A stretch of DNA of 64,000 bases from Symbiodinium natans. Its lineage: Eukaryota; Sar; Dinophyceae; Suessiales; Symbiodiniaceae. The stretch covers positions 1 through 64,000 of the forward strand of contig CAJNDS010001391.1 of the NCBI GenBank assembly GCA_905221605.1, in the 5' to 3' direction. The stretch's first letter is position 1. Each line of letters opens with the position of its first letter. The translations under genes and the position numbers were made by a program. Below are positions 1 through 11,232 of this stretch, piece after piece. The notes under the pieces are model-generated. The model was given only the letters and a program-made list of their open reading frames with translations, did not search any database and had not been told where the DNA came from.

Positions 1-3000
1 AGGAATCGGTGCTATCGGCGCTCGGAGGCAAGCCCTCATTTGTGTAAATAAGGAAGCAAGCCCTCATCTGTGTAAATGAGGAATCGGTGCTCGGAGGCAA
101 GCCCTCATCTGTGGAAATAAGGAATCGGTGCTCGGAGGCAAGCTGTCATCTGTGGAAATAAGGAATCGGTGCTCGGAGGCAAGCCCTCATCTGTGGAAAT
201 AAGGAATCGGTGCTCGGAGGCAAGGCCTCATGTGTGGAAATAAGGAATCGGTGCTCGGAGGCAAGCCCTCATCTGTGGAAATACAGGAATCGCTGCTCGG
301 AGACAAGCCCTCATCTGTGGAAATAAGGAATCGGTGCTCGGAGGCAAGCCCTCATCTGTGCAAATAAGGAATCGGTGCTCGGAGGCAAGCCCTCATCTGG
401 GGAAATAAGGAATCGGTGCTCGGAGGCAAGCCCTCATCTGTGGAAATAAGGAATCGGTGCTCGGAGGCAAGCCCTCATCTGTGGAAATAAGGAAGCGGTG
501 CTATCGGTGCTCGGAGGCAAGCCCTCATCTGTGGAAATAAGGAATCGGTGCTCGGAGGCAAGCCTTCATCTGTGGAAACAAGGAATCGGTGCTCGGAGGC
601 ATGCCCTCATCTGTGGAAATAAGGAATCGGTTCTCGGAGGCAAGCCCTCATGTGTGGAAATAAGGAATCGGTGCTCGGAGGCAAGCCCTCATCTGTGGAA
701 ATAAGGAATCGGTGCTCGGAGGCAAGCCCTCATCTGTGGAAATAAGGAATCGGTGCTCGGAGGCAAGCCCTCATTTGTGTAAATAAGGAATCGGTGCTCG
801 GAGGCAAGCCCTCATCTGTGTAAATGAGGAATCGGTGCTCGGAGGCAAGCCCTCATCTGTGCAAATAAGGAATCGGTGCTCGGAGGCAAGCCCTCATCTG
901 TGGAAATAAGGAATCGGTGCTCGGAGGCAAGCCCTCATCTGTGGAAACATAGAACCGGTGCTCGGAGGCAAGCCCTCACCTGTGGAAATAAGGAATCGGT
1001 GCTCGGAGGCAAGCCCTCATCTGTGGAAATAAAGGAATCGGTGCTCGGAGACAAGCCCTCGTCTGTGGAAATAAGGACTCGGTGCTCGGAGGCAAGCCCT
1101 CATCTGTGGAAATAAGGAAGGGTGCTGGGAGGCAAGCCCTCATCTGTGGAAATAAGGAATCGGTGCTCGGAGGCAAGCCCTCATCTGTGGAAAATAAGGA
1201 ATCGGTGCTCGGAGGCAAGCCCTCATCTGTGGAAATAAGGAATCGGTGCTCGAGCCCTCATCTGTGGAAATAAGGCATCTGTGGAAATAAGGAATCGGTG
1301 CTCGGAGGCAAGCCCTCATCTGTGGACATAAGGAATCGGTGCTCGGAGGCAAGCCCTCATCTGTGGAAATAAGGAATCGGTGCTCGGAGGCAAGCCCTCA
1401 TCTGTGGAAATAAGGAATCGGTGCTCGGAGGCAAGCCCTCATCCGTGGAAACAAGGAATCGGTGCTCGGAGGCAAGCTCTCATCTGTGGAAACAAGGAAT
1501 CGGTGCTCGGAGGCAAGCCCTCATCTGTGGAAATAAGGAATCGGTGCTCGGAGGCAAGCCCTCATTTGTGGAAATAAGGAATCGGTGCTCGGAGGCAAGC
1601 CCTCATCTGTGGAAATAAGGAATCGGTGCTCGGAGGCAACCCCTCATCTGTGGAAATAAGGACTCGGTGCTCAGAGGCAAGCCCTCATCTGTGGAAATAA
1701 GGAACCGGTGCTCGGAGGCAAGCCCTCATCTGTAGAAATAAGGAATCGGTGCTCGGAGGCAAGCCATCATCTGTGGAATTAAGGAATCGGTGCTCGGAGG
1801 CAAGCCCTCATCTGTGGAAATAAGGAATCGGTGCTCGGAGGCAAGCCCTCATCTGTGGAGATAAGGAATCGGTTTTCGGAGGCAAGCCCTCATCTGTGGA
1901 AATAAGGAATCGGTGCTATCGGTGCTCGGAGGCAAGCCCTCATCTGTGGAAATAAGGAAGCGGTGCTATCGGTGCTCGGAGGCAAGCCCTCATCTGTGGA
2001 AATAAGGAATCGGTGCTCGGAGGCAAGCCCTCATCTGTGGAAATAAGGAATCGGTGCTCGGAGGCAAGCCATCATTTGTGGAAATAAGGAATCGGTGCTC
2101 GCAAGCCCTCATCTGTGGAAATAAGGAATCGGTGCTCGGAAGCAAGCCCTCATCTGTGGAAATAAGGAATCGGTGCTCGGAGGCAAGCCCTCATCTGCGG
2201 AAATAAGGAATCGGTGCTCGAAGGCAAGCCCTCATCTGTGCTTGGAGGCAAGCCTTCATCTGTGGAAATAAGGAATCGGAGCTCGGAGGCAAGCCCGCAT
2301 CTGTGGAAATAAGGAATCGGTGCTCGGAGGCAAGCCCTCATCTGTGGAAATAAGGAATCGGTGCTCGGAGGCAAGCCCTCATCTGTGGAAATAAGGAATC
2401 GGTGCTCGGAGGCAAGCACTCATCTGTGGAAATAAGGAATCGGTGCTCGGAGGCAAGACCTCATCTGTGAAATAAGGACGAATGGGCGCTCGGAGGCAAG
2501 AATCATTTTCTGATCGGTGCTCGGAGGCCAAGGCCTATCTGCCCCGGAAACGAAATTAAGTAATCCGTGCTCGGAGGCAAGCCCTCATCTGTGGGAAATA
2601 AGGAATGCGGTTGCTCGGATGGCAAGCCCTCATCTGTGGAAAGGAATCGGTGTGCTCGGAGGCAAGCCCCTCATTGTGGAAATAAGGAACTCGGTGCTCG
2701 GAGGCCAGCCTCATCTTTGGAAATAAGGAATTCGGTGCCGGAGTGTGCAAGCCCTGCGGAGGGCAAGCCCTCAGCTGTGGAAAATAAGGAAGTCGGTGTG
2801 CTGTCGTCGGAGGCCAGCCCTATCTGAAGCGGTGCTCGGAGGCAAAGCCCTCATGGGTGGAAATAAAGGACGGAGGCAAAAGCCTTTCATCTGTGGAAAA
2901 TAAGGAGGAGGGCAAGCCTCATCTGTGGAAATAAGGAATCGGTGCCTCGGAAGGCAAGCCATAATCTGTGGAAATAAGGAATCGGTGCTCGGAGGCAAGC

Positions 3001-6000
3001 CCTCATCTGTGGAAATAAGGAATCGGTGCTCGGAGGCAAGCCCTCATCTGTGGAAATAAGGAATCGGTGCTCGGAGAAGCCCCATCTGTGGAAATAAGGA
3101 ATCGGTGCTCGGAGGCAAGCCCTCTTCTGTGGAAATAAGGAATCGGTGCTATCGGTGCTCGGAGGCAAGCCCTCATCTGTGGAAATAAGGAATCGGTGCT
3201 CGGAGGCAAGCCCTCATCTGTGGAAATAAGGAATCGGTGCTCGGAGACAAGCCCTCATCCGTGGAAATAAGGAATCGGTGCTCGGAGGCAAGCCCTCATC
3301 TGTGGAAACAACGAATCGGTGCTCGGAGGCAAGCCCTCATCTGTGGAAGTAAGGAATCAGTGCTCGGAGGCAAGCCCTCATTTGTGGAAATAAGGAATCG
3401 GTGCTCGGAGGCAAGCCCTCATCTGTGGAAATCAGGAATCGGTGCTCGGAGGCAAGCCCTCATCTGTGGAAATAAGGCATCGGTGCTCGGAGGCAAGCCC
3501 TCATCTGTGGAAATAAGGAATCGGTGCTCGGAGGCAAGCCCTCATCTGTGGAAATAAGGAAGCGGTACTATCGGTGCTCGGAGGCAAGCCCTCATCTGTG
3601 GAAATAAAGGAATCGGTGCTCGGAGGCAAGCCCTCATCTGTGGAAATAAAGAACCGGTGCTCGGAGGCAAGTCCTCGTCTGTGGAAATAATGAAGCCGTG
3701 CTCGGAGAAATAAGGAATCGGTGCTCGGAGGCAAGCCCTCATCTGTGGAAATAAGGAATCGGTGTTCGGAAGCAAGCCCTCATCTGTGGAAATAAGGAAT
3801 CGGTGCTCGGAGATAAGGAATCGGTGCTCGGAGGCAAGCCCTCATCTGTGGAAATAAGGAATCGGTGCTCGGAGGGCAAGCCCTTCATCGGCGGAAATAA
3901 GGAATCGGTGCTCGGAGGCAAGCCCTCATCTGTGGAAATAAGGAATCGGTGCTCGGAGGCAAGCCCTCATCTGTGGAAATAAGGAATCGGTGCTCGGAGG
4001 CAAGCTCTCATCTGTGGATATACGGAATCGGTGCTCGGAGGCAAGCCCTCATCTGTGGAAATAAGGAATCGGTGCGCGGAGGCAAGCCCTCATCTGTGGA
4101 AATGAGGAATAGGTGCTCGGAGGCAGCCCTCATCTGTGGAAATAAGGAATCGGTGCTCGGAGGCAAGCCTTCATCTGTGGAAATAAGGAATCAGCCCTCA
4201 CCTGTGGAAATAAGGAATCGGTGCTCGGAGGCAAGCCCTCATCTGTGGAAATAAGGAATCGGTGCTCGGATGCAAGCCTTCATCTGTGGAAATAAGGAAT
4301 CGATGCTCGGAGGCAAGCCCTCATCTGTGGAAATAAGGAACCGGTGCTCGGAGGCAAGCCCTCATCTGTGGAAATAAGGAATCGGTGCTCGGAGGCAAGC
4401 CTTCATCTGTGGAAATACGGAATCAGCCCTCACCTGTGAAAATAAGGAATCGGTGCTCGGAGGCAAGCCCTCATCTGTGGAAATAAGGAAGCGGTGCTCG
4501 GAGGCAAGCCCTCATTTGAGGAAATAAGGAACCGGTGCTCGGAGGCAAGCCCTCATCTGTGGAAATAAGGAATCGGTGCTCGGAGGCAAGCCCTCAGAAT
4601 CTGTGGAAATAAGGAATCGGTGCTCGGAGGCAAGCCCTCATCTGTAATCGGTGCTCGGAGGCAAGCCCTCATCTGTGGAAATAAGGAATCGGTGCTCATC
4701 TGTGGAAATAAGGAACCGGTGATCGGAGGCAAGCCCTCATTTGTGGAAATAAGGAATCGGTGCTCGGAGGCAAGCCCTGCTCGGAGGCAAGCCCTCATCT
4801 GTGGAAATAAAGAATCGGTGCTCGGAGGCAAGCCCTCATCTGTGGAAATAAGGAATCGGTGCTCGGAGGCAAGCCCTCATCTGTGGAAATAAGGAATCGG
4901 TGCTCGGAGGCAAGCCCTTATCTGTGGAAATAAGGAATCGGTGCTCGGAGGCAAGCCCTCATCTGTGGAAATAAGGAATCGGTGCTCGGAGGCAAGCCCT
5001 CATCTGTGGAAATAAGGAATCGGTGCTCGGAGGCAAGCCCTCATCTGTGGACAATAAGGAATCGGTGCTCGGAGGCAAGCCCTCATCTGTGGAAATAAGG
5101 AATCGGTGCCCGGAGGCAAGCCTCATCTGTGGAAATAAGGAATCGGTGCTCGGAGGCAAGCCCTCATCTGTGGAAATAAGGAATCGGTGCTCGGAGGCAA
5201 GCCAGCATCTGTGGAAATAAGAATCGGTGCTCGGGGCAGGCCCTCATCTGTGGAAATAGGAATCGGTGCTGGAGGCAAGCCTTCATCTGTGGAAAGGAAT
5301 CGGTGCTCGGAGGCAAGCCCTCATCTGTGGAAATTAAGGAAACGGTGCTCGGAGGGCAAGCCCTCATCTGTGGAAATAAGGAAATCGGTGCTCGGAGGCA
5401 AGCCCTCATCTGTGGAAATAAGGAATCGGTGCTCGGAGGCAAGCCCTGATCTGTGGAAAGAAGGAATCGGTGCTCGGAGGCAAGCCCTCATCTGTGGAAA
5501 TAATCGGTGCTCGAGGCAAGCCCTCATCTGTGGAAATAAGAAATCGGTGTTCGGATGCAAGCCCTCATCTGTGGAAATAAGGAATCGGTGCTCGGAGGCA
5601 AGCCCTCATCTGTGGAAATAAGGAATCGGTGCTATCGGTGCTCGGAGGCAAGCCCTCATCTGTGGAAATAATGAATCGGTGCTCGGAGGCAAGCCCTCAT
5701 CTGTGGAAATAAGGAATCGGTGCTCGGAAGCAAGCCCTCATCTGTGGAAATAAGGAATCGGTGCTATCGGTGCTCGGAGGCAAGCCTCATTTGTGTAAAT
5801 AAGGAAGCAAGCCCTCATCTGTGGAAATAAGGAATCGGTGCTCGGAGGCAAGCCCTCATCTGTGGAAATGAGGAATCGGTGCTCGGAGGCAAGCCCTCAT
5901 CTGTGGAAATAAGGAATCGGTGCTCGGAGGCAAGCCGAAATAAGGAATCGGTGCTCGCAGGCAAGCCCTCATCTGTGGAAATAAGGAATCGGAGCTCGGA

Positions 6001-8826
6001 GGCAAGCCCTCATCTGTGGAAATAAGGAATCGCTGCTATCGGTGCTCGGAGGCAAGCCCTCATCTGTGGAAATAAGGAATCGGTGCTATCGGTGCTCGGA
6101 GGCAAGCCTTCATCTGTGGAAATAAGGAATCGGTGCTCGGAGGCAAGCCCTCATCTGTGGAAATAAGGAATCGGTGCTCGGAGGCAAGCCCTCATCTATG
6201 GAAATAAGGAATCGGTGCTCGGTGCTCGGAGGCAAGCCCTCATCTGCGGAAATAAGGAATCGGTGCTCGGAGGCAAGCCCTCATCTGTGGAAATACGGAA
6301 TCGGTGCTCGGAGGCAAGCCTTCATCTGTTGAAATAAATAATCGGTGCTCGGAGGCAAGCACTCATCTGCGGAAATAGGAATCGGTGCTCGGAGGCAAGC
6401 CCTCATCTTTGGAAATAAGGAATCGGTGCTCGGAGGCAAGCCCTCATCTGTGGAAATAAGGAATCGGTGCTCGGAGGCAAGCCCTCATCTGTGGAAATAG
6501 AAATCGGTGCTGGGAGGCAAGCCCTCATCTGTGGAAATAAGAAATCGGTACTCGGAGGCAAGCCCTCATCTGTGGAAATAAGGAATCGGTGCTCGGAGGC
6601 AAGCCCTCATCTGTGGAAATAAGGAATCGGTGCTCGGAGGCAAGCCCTCCTCTGTGGAAGTAAGGAATTGGTGCTCGGAGGCAAGCCCTCACCTGTGGAA
6701 ATAAGGAATCGGTGCTCGGAGGCAAGCCCTCCTCTGTGGAAATAAGGAATCGGTGTTCGGAGGCAAGCCCTCATCTGTGGAAATAAGGAATCGGTGCTCG
6801 GAGGCAAGCCCTCATCTGTGGAAATAAGGAATCGGTGTCGGAGGCAAGCCCTCATCTGTGGAAATAAGGAATCGGTGCGCGGAGGCAAGCCTCATCTGTG
6901 GAAATAGGAATCGGTGTTCGGAGATATAATCCCTTATCTGTGGAAATAAGGAATCGGTGCTCGGAGGCAAGCCCTCATCTGTGGAAATAAGGAATCGGTG
7001 CTCGGAGGCAAGCCCTCATCTGTGGAAATGAGGAATCGGTGCTCGGAGGCAAACCCTCATCTGTAGAAATAAGGAATCGGTGCTCGGAGGCAAGCCATCA
7101 TCTGTGGAAATAAGGAATCGGTGCTCGGAGGCAAGCCCTCATCTGTGGAAAGAAGGAATCGGTGCTCGGAGGCAAGCCCTCATCTGTGGAAATAAGGAAT
7201 CGGTGCTCGGAGGCAAGCCCTCATCTGTGGAAATAAGGAATCGGTTGCTCAGAGGCAAACGCCTGCCCACGCTGCGGAAAAATAAGGAATCGTGCCGGAG
7301 AGCAAGCCCGGTCGATCGGTGGAACTAAGGATCGTGTTGCTCGGAGGCAAGCCATCAATCTGGTGGAAATAACGGAATCGGAGCTCGGAGAAAGCAATTC
7401 ATCTGTGGAAAATATTCGGATTTGGCAAGCCGGTTCATCTGTGCAAAGTAAGGGAATCGGTGCCGGAATAGTGCAAGCCTCATCTGTGGAAATATAGGAC
7501 ATGTCGGTGCTCGGCGGCAAGCCCTCAATCTGTGGAACTAAGAATCGGTTCATCTGTGGAAACAAGGAATCGGTGCTCGGAGGCAAGCCCTCATCTGTGG
7601 AAATAAGGAATCTGTGTTCGGAGGCAAGCTCTCATCTGTGGAAGTAAGGAATCGGTGCTCGGAGGCAAGCCCTCGTCTGTGGAAATAAGGAATCGGTGCT
7701 CGGAGGCAAGCCCTCATCTGTGGAAATAAGGAATCGGTGCTCGGAGGCAAGCGCTCATCTGTGGAAATAAGGAATCGGTGCTCGGAGGCAGGCCCTCATC
7801 TGTGGAAATAAGGAATGGGTGCTCGGAGGCAAGCCCTCATCTGTGGAAATAAGGAATCGGTGCTCGGAGGCAAGCCCTCATCTGTGGAAATAAGGAATCG
7901 GTGCTCGGTTGCCTCATCTGTGGAAATAAGGAATCGGTGCTCGGGAATCGGTGCTCGGAGGCAAGCCCTCATCTGTGGAAATAAGGAATCGGTGCTCGGA
8001 GGCAAGCCTTCATCTGTGGAAATAAGGAATCGGTGCTCGGAGGCAAGCCCTGGAAATAAGGAATCGGTGCTCGGAGGCAAGCGCTCATCTGTGGAAATAA
8101 GGAATCGGTGCTCGGAGGCAGGCCCTCATCTGTGGAAATAAGGAATCGGTGCTCGGAGGCAAGCCCTCATCTGTGGAAATAAGGAATCGGTGCTCGGAGG
8201 CAAGCCCTCATCTGTGGAAATGAGGAACCGGTGGTCGGAGGCAAGCCCTCATCTGTGGAAACAAGGAACCGCTGCTCGGAGGCAAGCCCTCATCTGTGGA
8301 AATAAGGAACCGGTGCTGGGAGGCAAGCCTTCATCTGTGGAAATAAGGAATCGGTGCTCGGAGGCAAGCCTTCATCTGTGGAAATAAGGAATCGGTGCTC
8401 GGTGCTCGGAGGCAAGCCCTCATCTGTGGAAATAAGGAATCTGGAAATAAGGAATCGGTGCTCGGAGGCAAGCCCGCATCTGTGGAAATAAGGAATCGGT
8501 TCTCGGAGGCAAGCCCTCATCTGTGGAAATAAGGAATCGGGGCTCGGAGGCAAGCCCTCATCTGTGGAAATAAGGAATCGGTGCTCGGAGGCAAGCCCTC
8601 ATCTGTGGAAATAAGGAATCGGTGCTCGGAGGCAAGCCCTCATCTGTCGAAATAAGGAATCGGTGCTCGGAGGCAAGCCCTCACCTGTGGAAATAAGGAA
8701 TCGGTGCTCGGAGGCAAGCCCTCATCTGTGGAAATAAGGAATCGGTGCTCGGAGGCAAGCCCTCATCTGTGGAAATAAGGAATCGGTGCTCGGAGGCAAG
8801 CCCTGCTCGGAGGCAAGCCCTTTTCC
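1..8826. repeat. 41-bp satellite array
   Basis: About 215 head-to-tail copies of a 41-bp unit that begins GGAATCGGTGCTCGGAGGCA and ends CATCTGTGGAAATAA. Most copies differ from the consensus at zero to two positions. Because 41 is not a multiple of three, the reading frame rotates, and every frame meets a stop within about three units on either strand, so the short open frames here are not genes. A recurring variant carries an extra CTATCGGTG (near 8, 497, 1917, 1968, 3150, 5631, 5762, 6036 and 6086) and gives the array long-range landmarks. The array runs off the left edge of the window and ends in a truncated unit near 8826. It lies next to telomere-like DNA, which suggests a subtelomeric or heterochromatic location (inference). 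Confidence 0.97.
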
Positions 8827-9689
8827 CAGACTCGGAATTCAAATCGGGTTTAGAAAATCTGGGGCTTAGGGAACCGTGTAGGAAAGAGGAAAAACTCAAA
8901 TAGGGTTTAGAATTTTAGGGCCCTGGGCGGGTTCCTGGGGGGAGGGGGGGTCTTACCGCTGAATTGCCCAGGGCGCCAGCTGCGCTGGCGAACCCTAAAC
9001 CCTAAACCCTAAACCCTCAAGACAAAATAAATAGAAATTGTATGTGGTATCATTCTGAATTTTGAAGTTATTTGTCTAAACAGCTGACAAGCCGAGTGTA
9101 AGTCTGAGGCCAAATGCTCAATTTACTCAAACCTCGCCCTCCCCCCACCCTCCCCCCCTCCCCCCCCTCCTATGTCGTATCATTCTGAATAGCAAGTTAT
9201 TTGTCTAATTCTGAATTTTCAAGTTATTTGTCTAAACAGCTGACGAGCCGAGTTTAAGTCTGAGGCCAACTGCAATTTGCTTAAACCTCGCCCTCCCCCC
9301 CCCCCCTCAGCCCTTCTGTGTAGGAGAGCTCCTCCCCTCCCCCTCCCTCCCCCCCCCTTTCCCCTCCTCCTCCCTCCCCCTTCTCCCCCCTCTCCCCCCC
9401 CCTCCGGCCAACTGCTCAATTTGCTTAAACCTTCCCCCCCCATTCCCCCCCCCCCCTTTCCCCCCCTCCCCCCTCCCCCCCCTCTCCCAGGGCGAGGACC
9501 TCGGGGTGGAGCTTTAGGCAAGGCGGCCATGGCGACCAAAGGCTGCAAGGTTTGCAACGTAGAGGCCTGTTAGGAACCTGTTGAAACCCCGGAGGCTCAA
9601 AAAGATTCCAAGTTAAAGCTGTTCCAGAGTGCCTAGAGGTTGCAAGTTATCTAGAGGGCAAGAAAACAGAAACACACAGGAAACAAAAA
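8827..9689. other. non-coding junction: C-rich runs and telomere-like tract
   Basis: No credible gene. The segment contains a telomere-like tract (CCCTAAA repeats, 8991-9017) and long C/CT-rich runs at 9137-9171, 9290-9405 and 9430-9487. A duplicated phrase (TATGTGGTATCATTCTGAAT near 9041, with related copies near 9170 and 9210) shows local tandem duplication. The open frames over the C-rich stretch encode proline or glycine runs only and are compositional artefacts. Confidence 0.7.
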
Positions 9690-10310
9690 CCTGAAGCGTA
9701 AACTCGTATACACACAGAACCTCTCAGAGAGCCTTTGCCGCAAAGAACTGCCAGAAACATCCGTCGGACTGAAATCAAGACTCGACGAGCCTTTGCAGAC
9801 TCTGGCAAGTCTTGCGGAAGCTTTTGAAAGGTGCTGGCTGACACCGATCAACATCAGTGACAGCGCACAGACGCCTCAAACCAGGTCGCGCATGCCGAGA
9901 GAAAAAGCGCAGCTCACGAACTTCTCTAACATAACCCTACTGTGCAGTAGAACCCACGTATATCGCACAGGTTCGCACGCAGGAGAGCGGCTGTTCATGC
10001 CTCCTCCACTGTAAGAGATGCAAGAAGACCAAGGTAGAACATCTTGAAGCAGCAACCCTTACCGCTACCCCTGAAGCTTTTTGTAGCTCTAAACACAAAC
10101 ACCCCGAATCCTAGGTGCTTGAGAGCCTTTCCGACGTCAGTCGGACTAAGCGAAACCTGAGATTCAAGTTTTCGGCGTCAGGCGTCAGGGCTTGCTTAGT
10201 GTTTCATGCCATAAAGGAGTTTTGGGGTGACGGGCTCAGCACCTCAATTGCATCGACCACCGGATTAGCTTGGCACTGCTTGCTAAGGTTCAGACCACTG
10301 TGAGCTGCCA
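9690..10310 (+). repeat. dispersed repeat, copy A
   Basis: This stretch matches 20205-20770 in the same orientation over several blocks, for example the sequence around GAACTGCCAGAAACATCCGT (9746) and GATCAACATCAGTGACAGCG (9847), and again around AATCCTAGGTGCTTGAGA (10107). Substitutions and short indels separate the copies. No open frame is conserved across both, so I treat it as an old duplication or non-coding mobile repeat. The LTR retrotransposon at 10575-19416 sits between the two copies. Confidence 0.75.
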
Positions 10311-10569
10311 ACTCACTCGGCGGGCGGTGACGTCTTGCTCTTGCGAAGAGAGATCACATACCCCACACGACGATAATCCCTGCTGATGTTTATAAGCATT
10401 TGGTCCCAAGGGACTATTTACTGCAGGATATAAATGTCTAGATATGTGTGTCCCAACCTGGGGCTCTTCGAGATGACTGCGCATTTCAACACTGCACAAG
10501 ACCTCTTGGGGGGAAGAGCAGCGCTGCTCTCGGAATCTCATGAAGAACGCTCAAGAGGGTTTGGGGGTT

Positions 10570-10574
10570 TAGGG
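10570..10574. repeat. target-site duplication (left)
   Basis: TAGGG directly precedes the left LTR and is repeated directly after the right LTR (19417-19421). Five bases is the usual duplication length for Ty1/copia-type insertions. The flanks are telomere-like repeat, so TAGGG could also match by chance. Confidence 0.55.
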
Positions 10575-10861
10575 TACGGGGGCAACCGAAAGGGAACAGG
10601 GAAAGAAACCAACCCTCAACAGTCGCCTATATAGATTTCCCAGATCGAACCAGAAACAAGAACACCCAACCCTAAGGGGACAAGATAAGGGAGAAGGGAC
10701 GGGACTACTCCAACCCGTTAAACCCAACCCCAAGCGTACGTACTTTTTCAACAAAAGCTGACGGCTCTCGGCCATCTTGAGCCATACATGTTTTCCGGGT
10801 TCATTAACCCTTCCAACTCTCAACACTAACTCTTTTCTACAATACCAGTTGCAGCTCCGCA
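10575..10861 (-). repeat. 3' LTR
   Basis: Identical to 19130-19416 except for one A/G difference (GACAAGATAAGG here, GACAAGGTAAGG in the other copy). Its coding-strand start TGCGGAGCTGC directly follows the polypurine tract, which fixes the boundary. Short open frames inside it are not genes. Confidence 0.93.
10627..10634 (-). promoter_or_regulatory. TATA-like box in 3' LTR
   Basis: CTATATAG, present at the same place in both LTRs. It is the only TATA-like sequence in the repeat and could serve the retrotransposon promoter. This is inference from position and sequence only. Confidence 0.35.
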
Positions 10862-10872
10862 CTCCCCCTGTC
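10862..10872 (-). other. polypurine tract
   Basis: The minus strand reads GACAGGGGGAG immediately before the TG that opens the 3' LTR. A purine run in this position primes plus-strand DNA synthesis in LTR retroelements. Confidence 0.8.
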
Positions 10873-11232
10873 CTAGGATTTCCTAGGACACATTGGAGAT
10901 GCAGATCTTTGGCCAAAAACTGCCATTAGGGCAGCAGCCAGCTGCTTGAAATGCACAACATGGTTTTACGTCTACCAGGACGAAATTATAGCACATTGGC
11001 TAAATCCACTAACCATAGAGAATCTTTTTTCACCATGATCCTCTCATCACTGAAGACTCCTTGGCCTTCTTCACCACAAACCGTGGTCTTCGCTACGCGA
11101 AAAGCTACTGACTTCTACTATCAGGGATTTCCATACCCTTAATAGTAACCACCACATTTGTCAGCACATTGGCTGTTCCAGCGCACCTGTCTCCAGAAAG
11201 AGAAAAACCATCCCTTCATCCATACCATCCAA

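Noticed and set aside
1-8826. CRISPR-like array
   Set aside because: Units are contiguous with no variable spacers, and the genome is eukaryotic.
498-8899. Dozens of 60-140-codon open frames on both strands of the satellite
   Set aside because: They are translations of the 41-bp repeat in rotating frames and end at stops built into the unit.
9277-9573. Proline-rich and glycine-rich frames over the C-rich run
   Set aside because: Pure composition effect of C/CT tracts.
10569-10916. Protein of about 115 residues over the LTR, found again at 19082-19417
   Set aside because: It is the translated LTR itself; the duplication reflects the two LTR copies.
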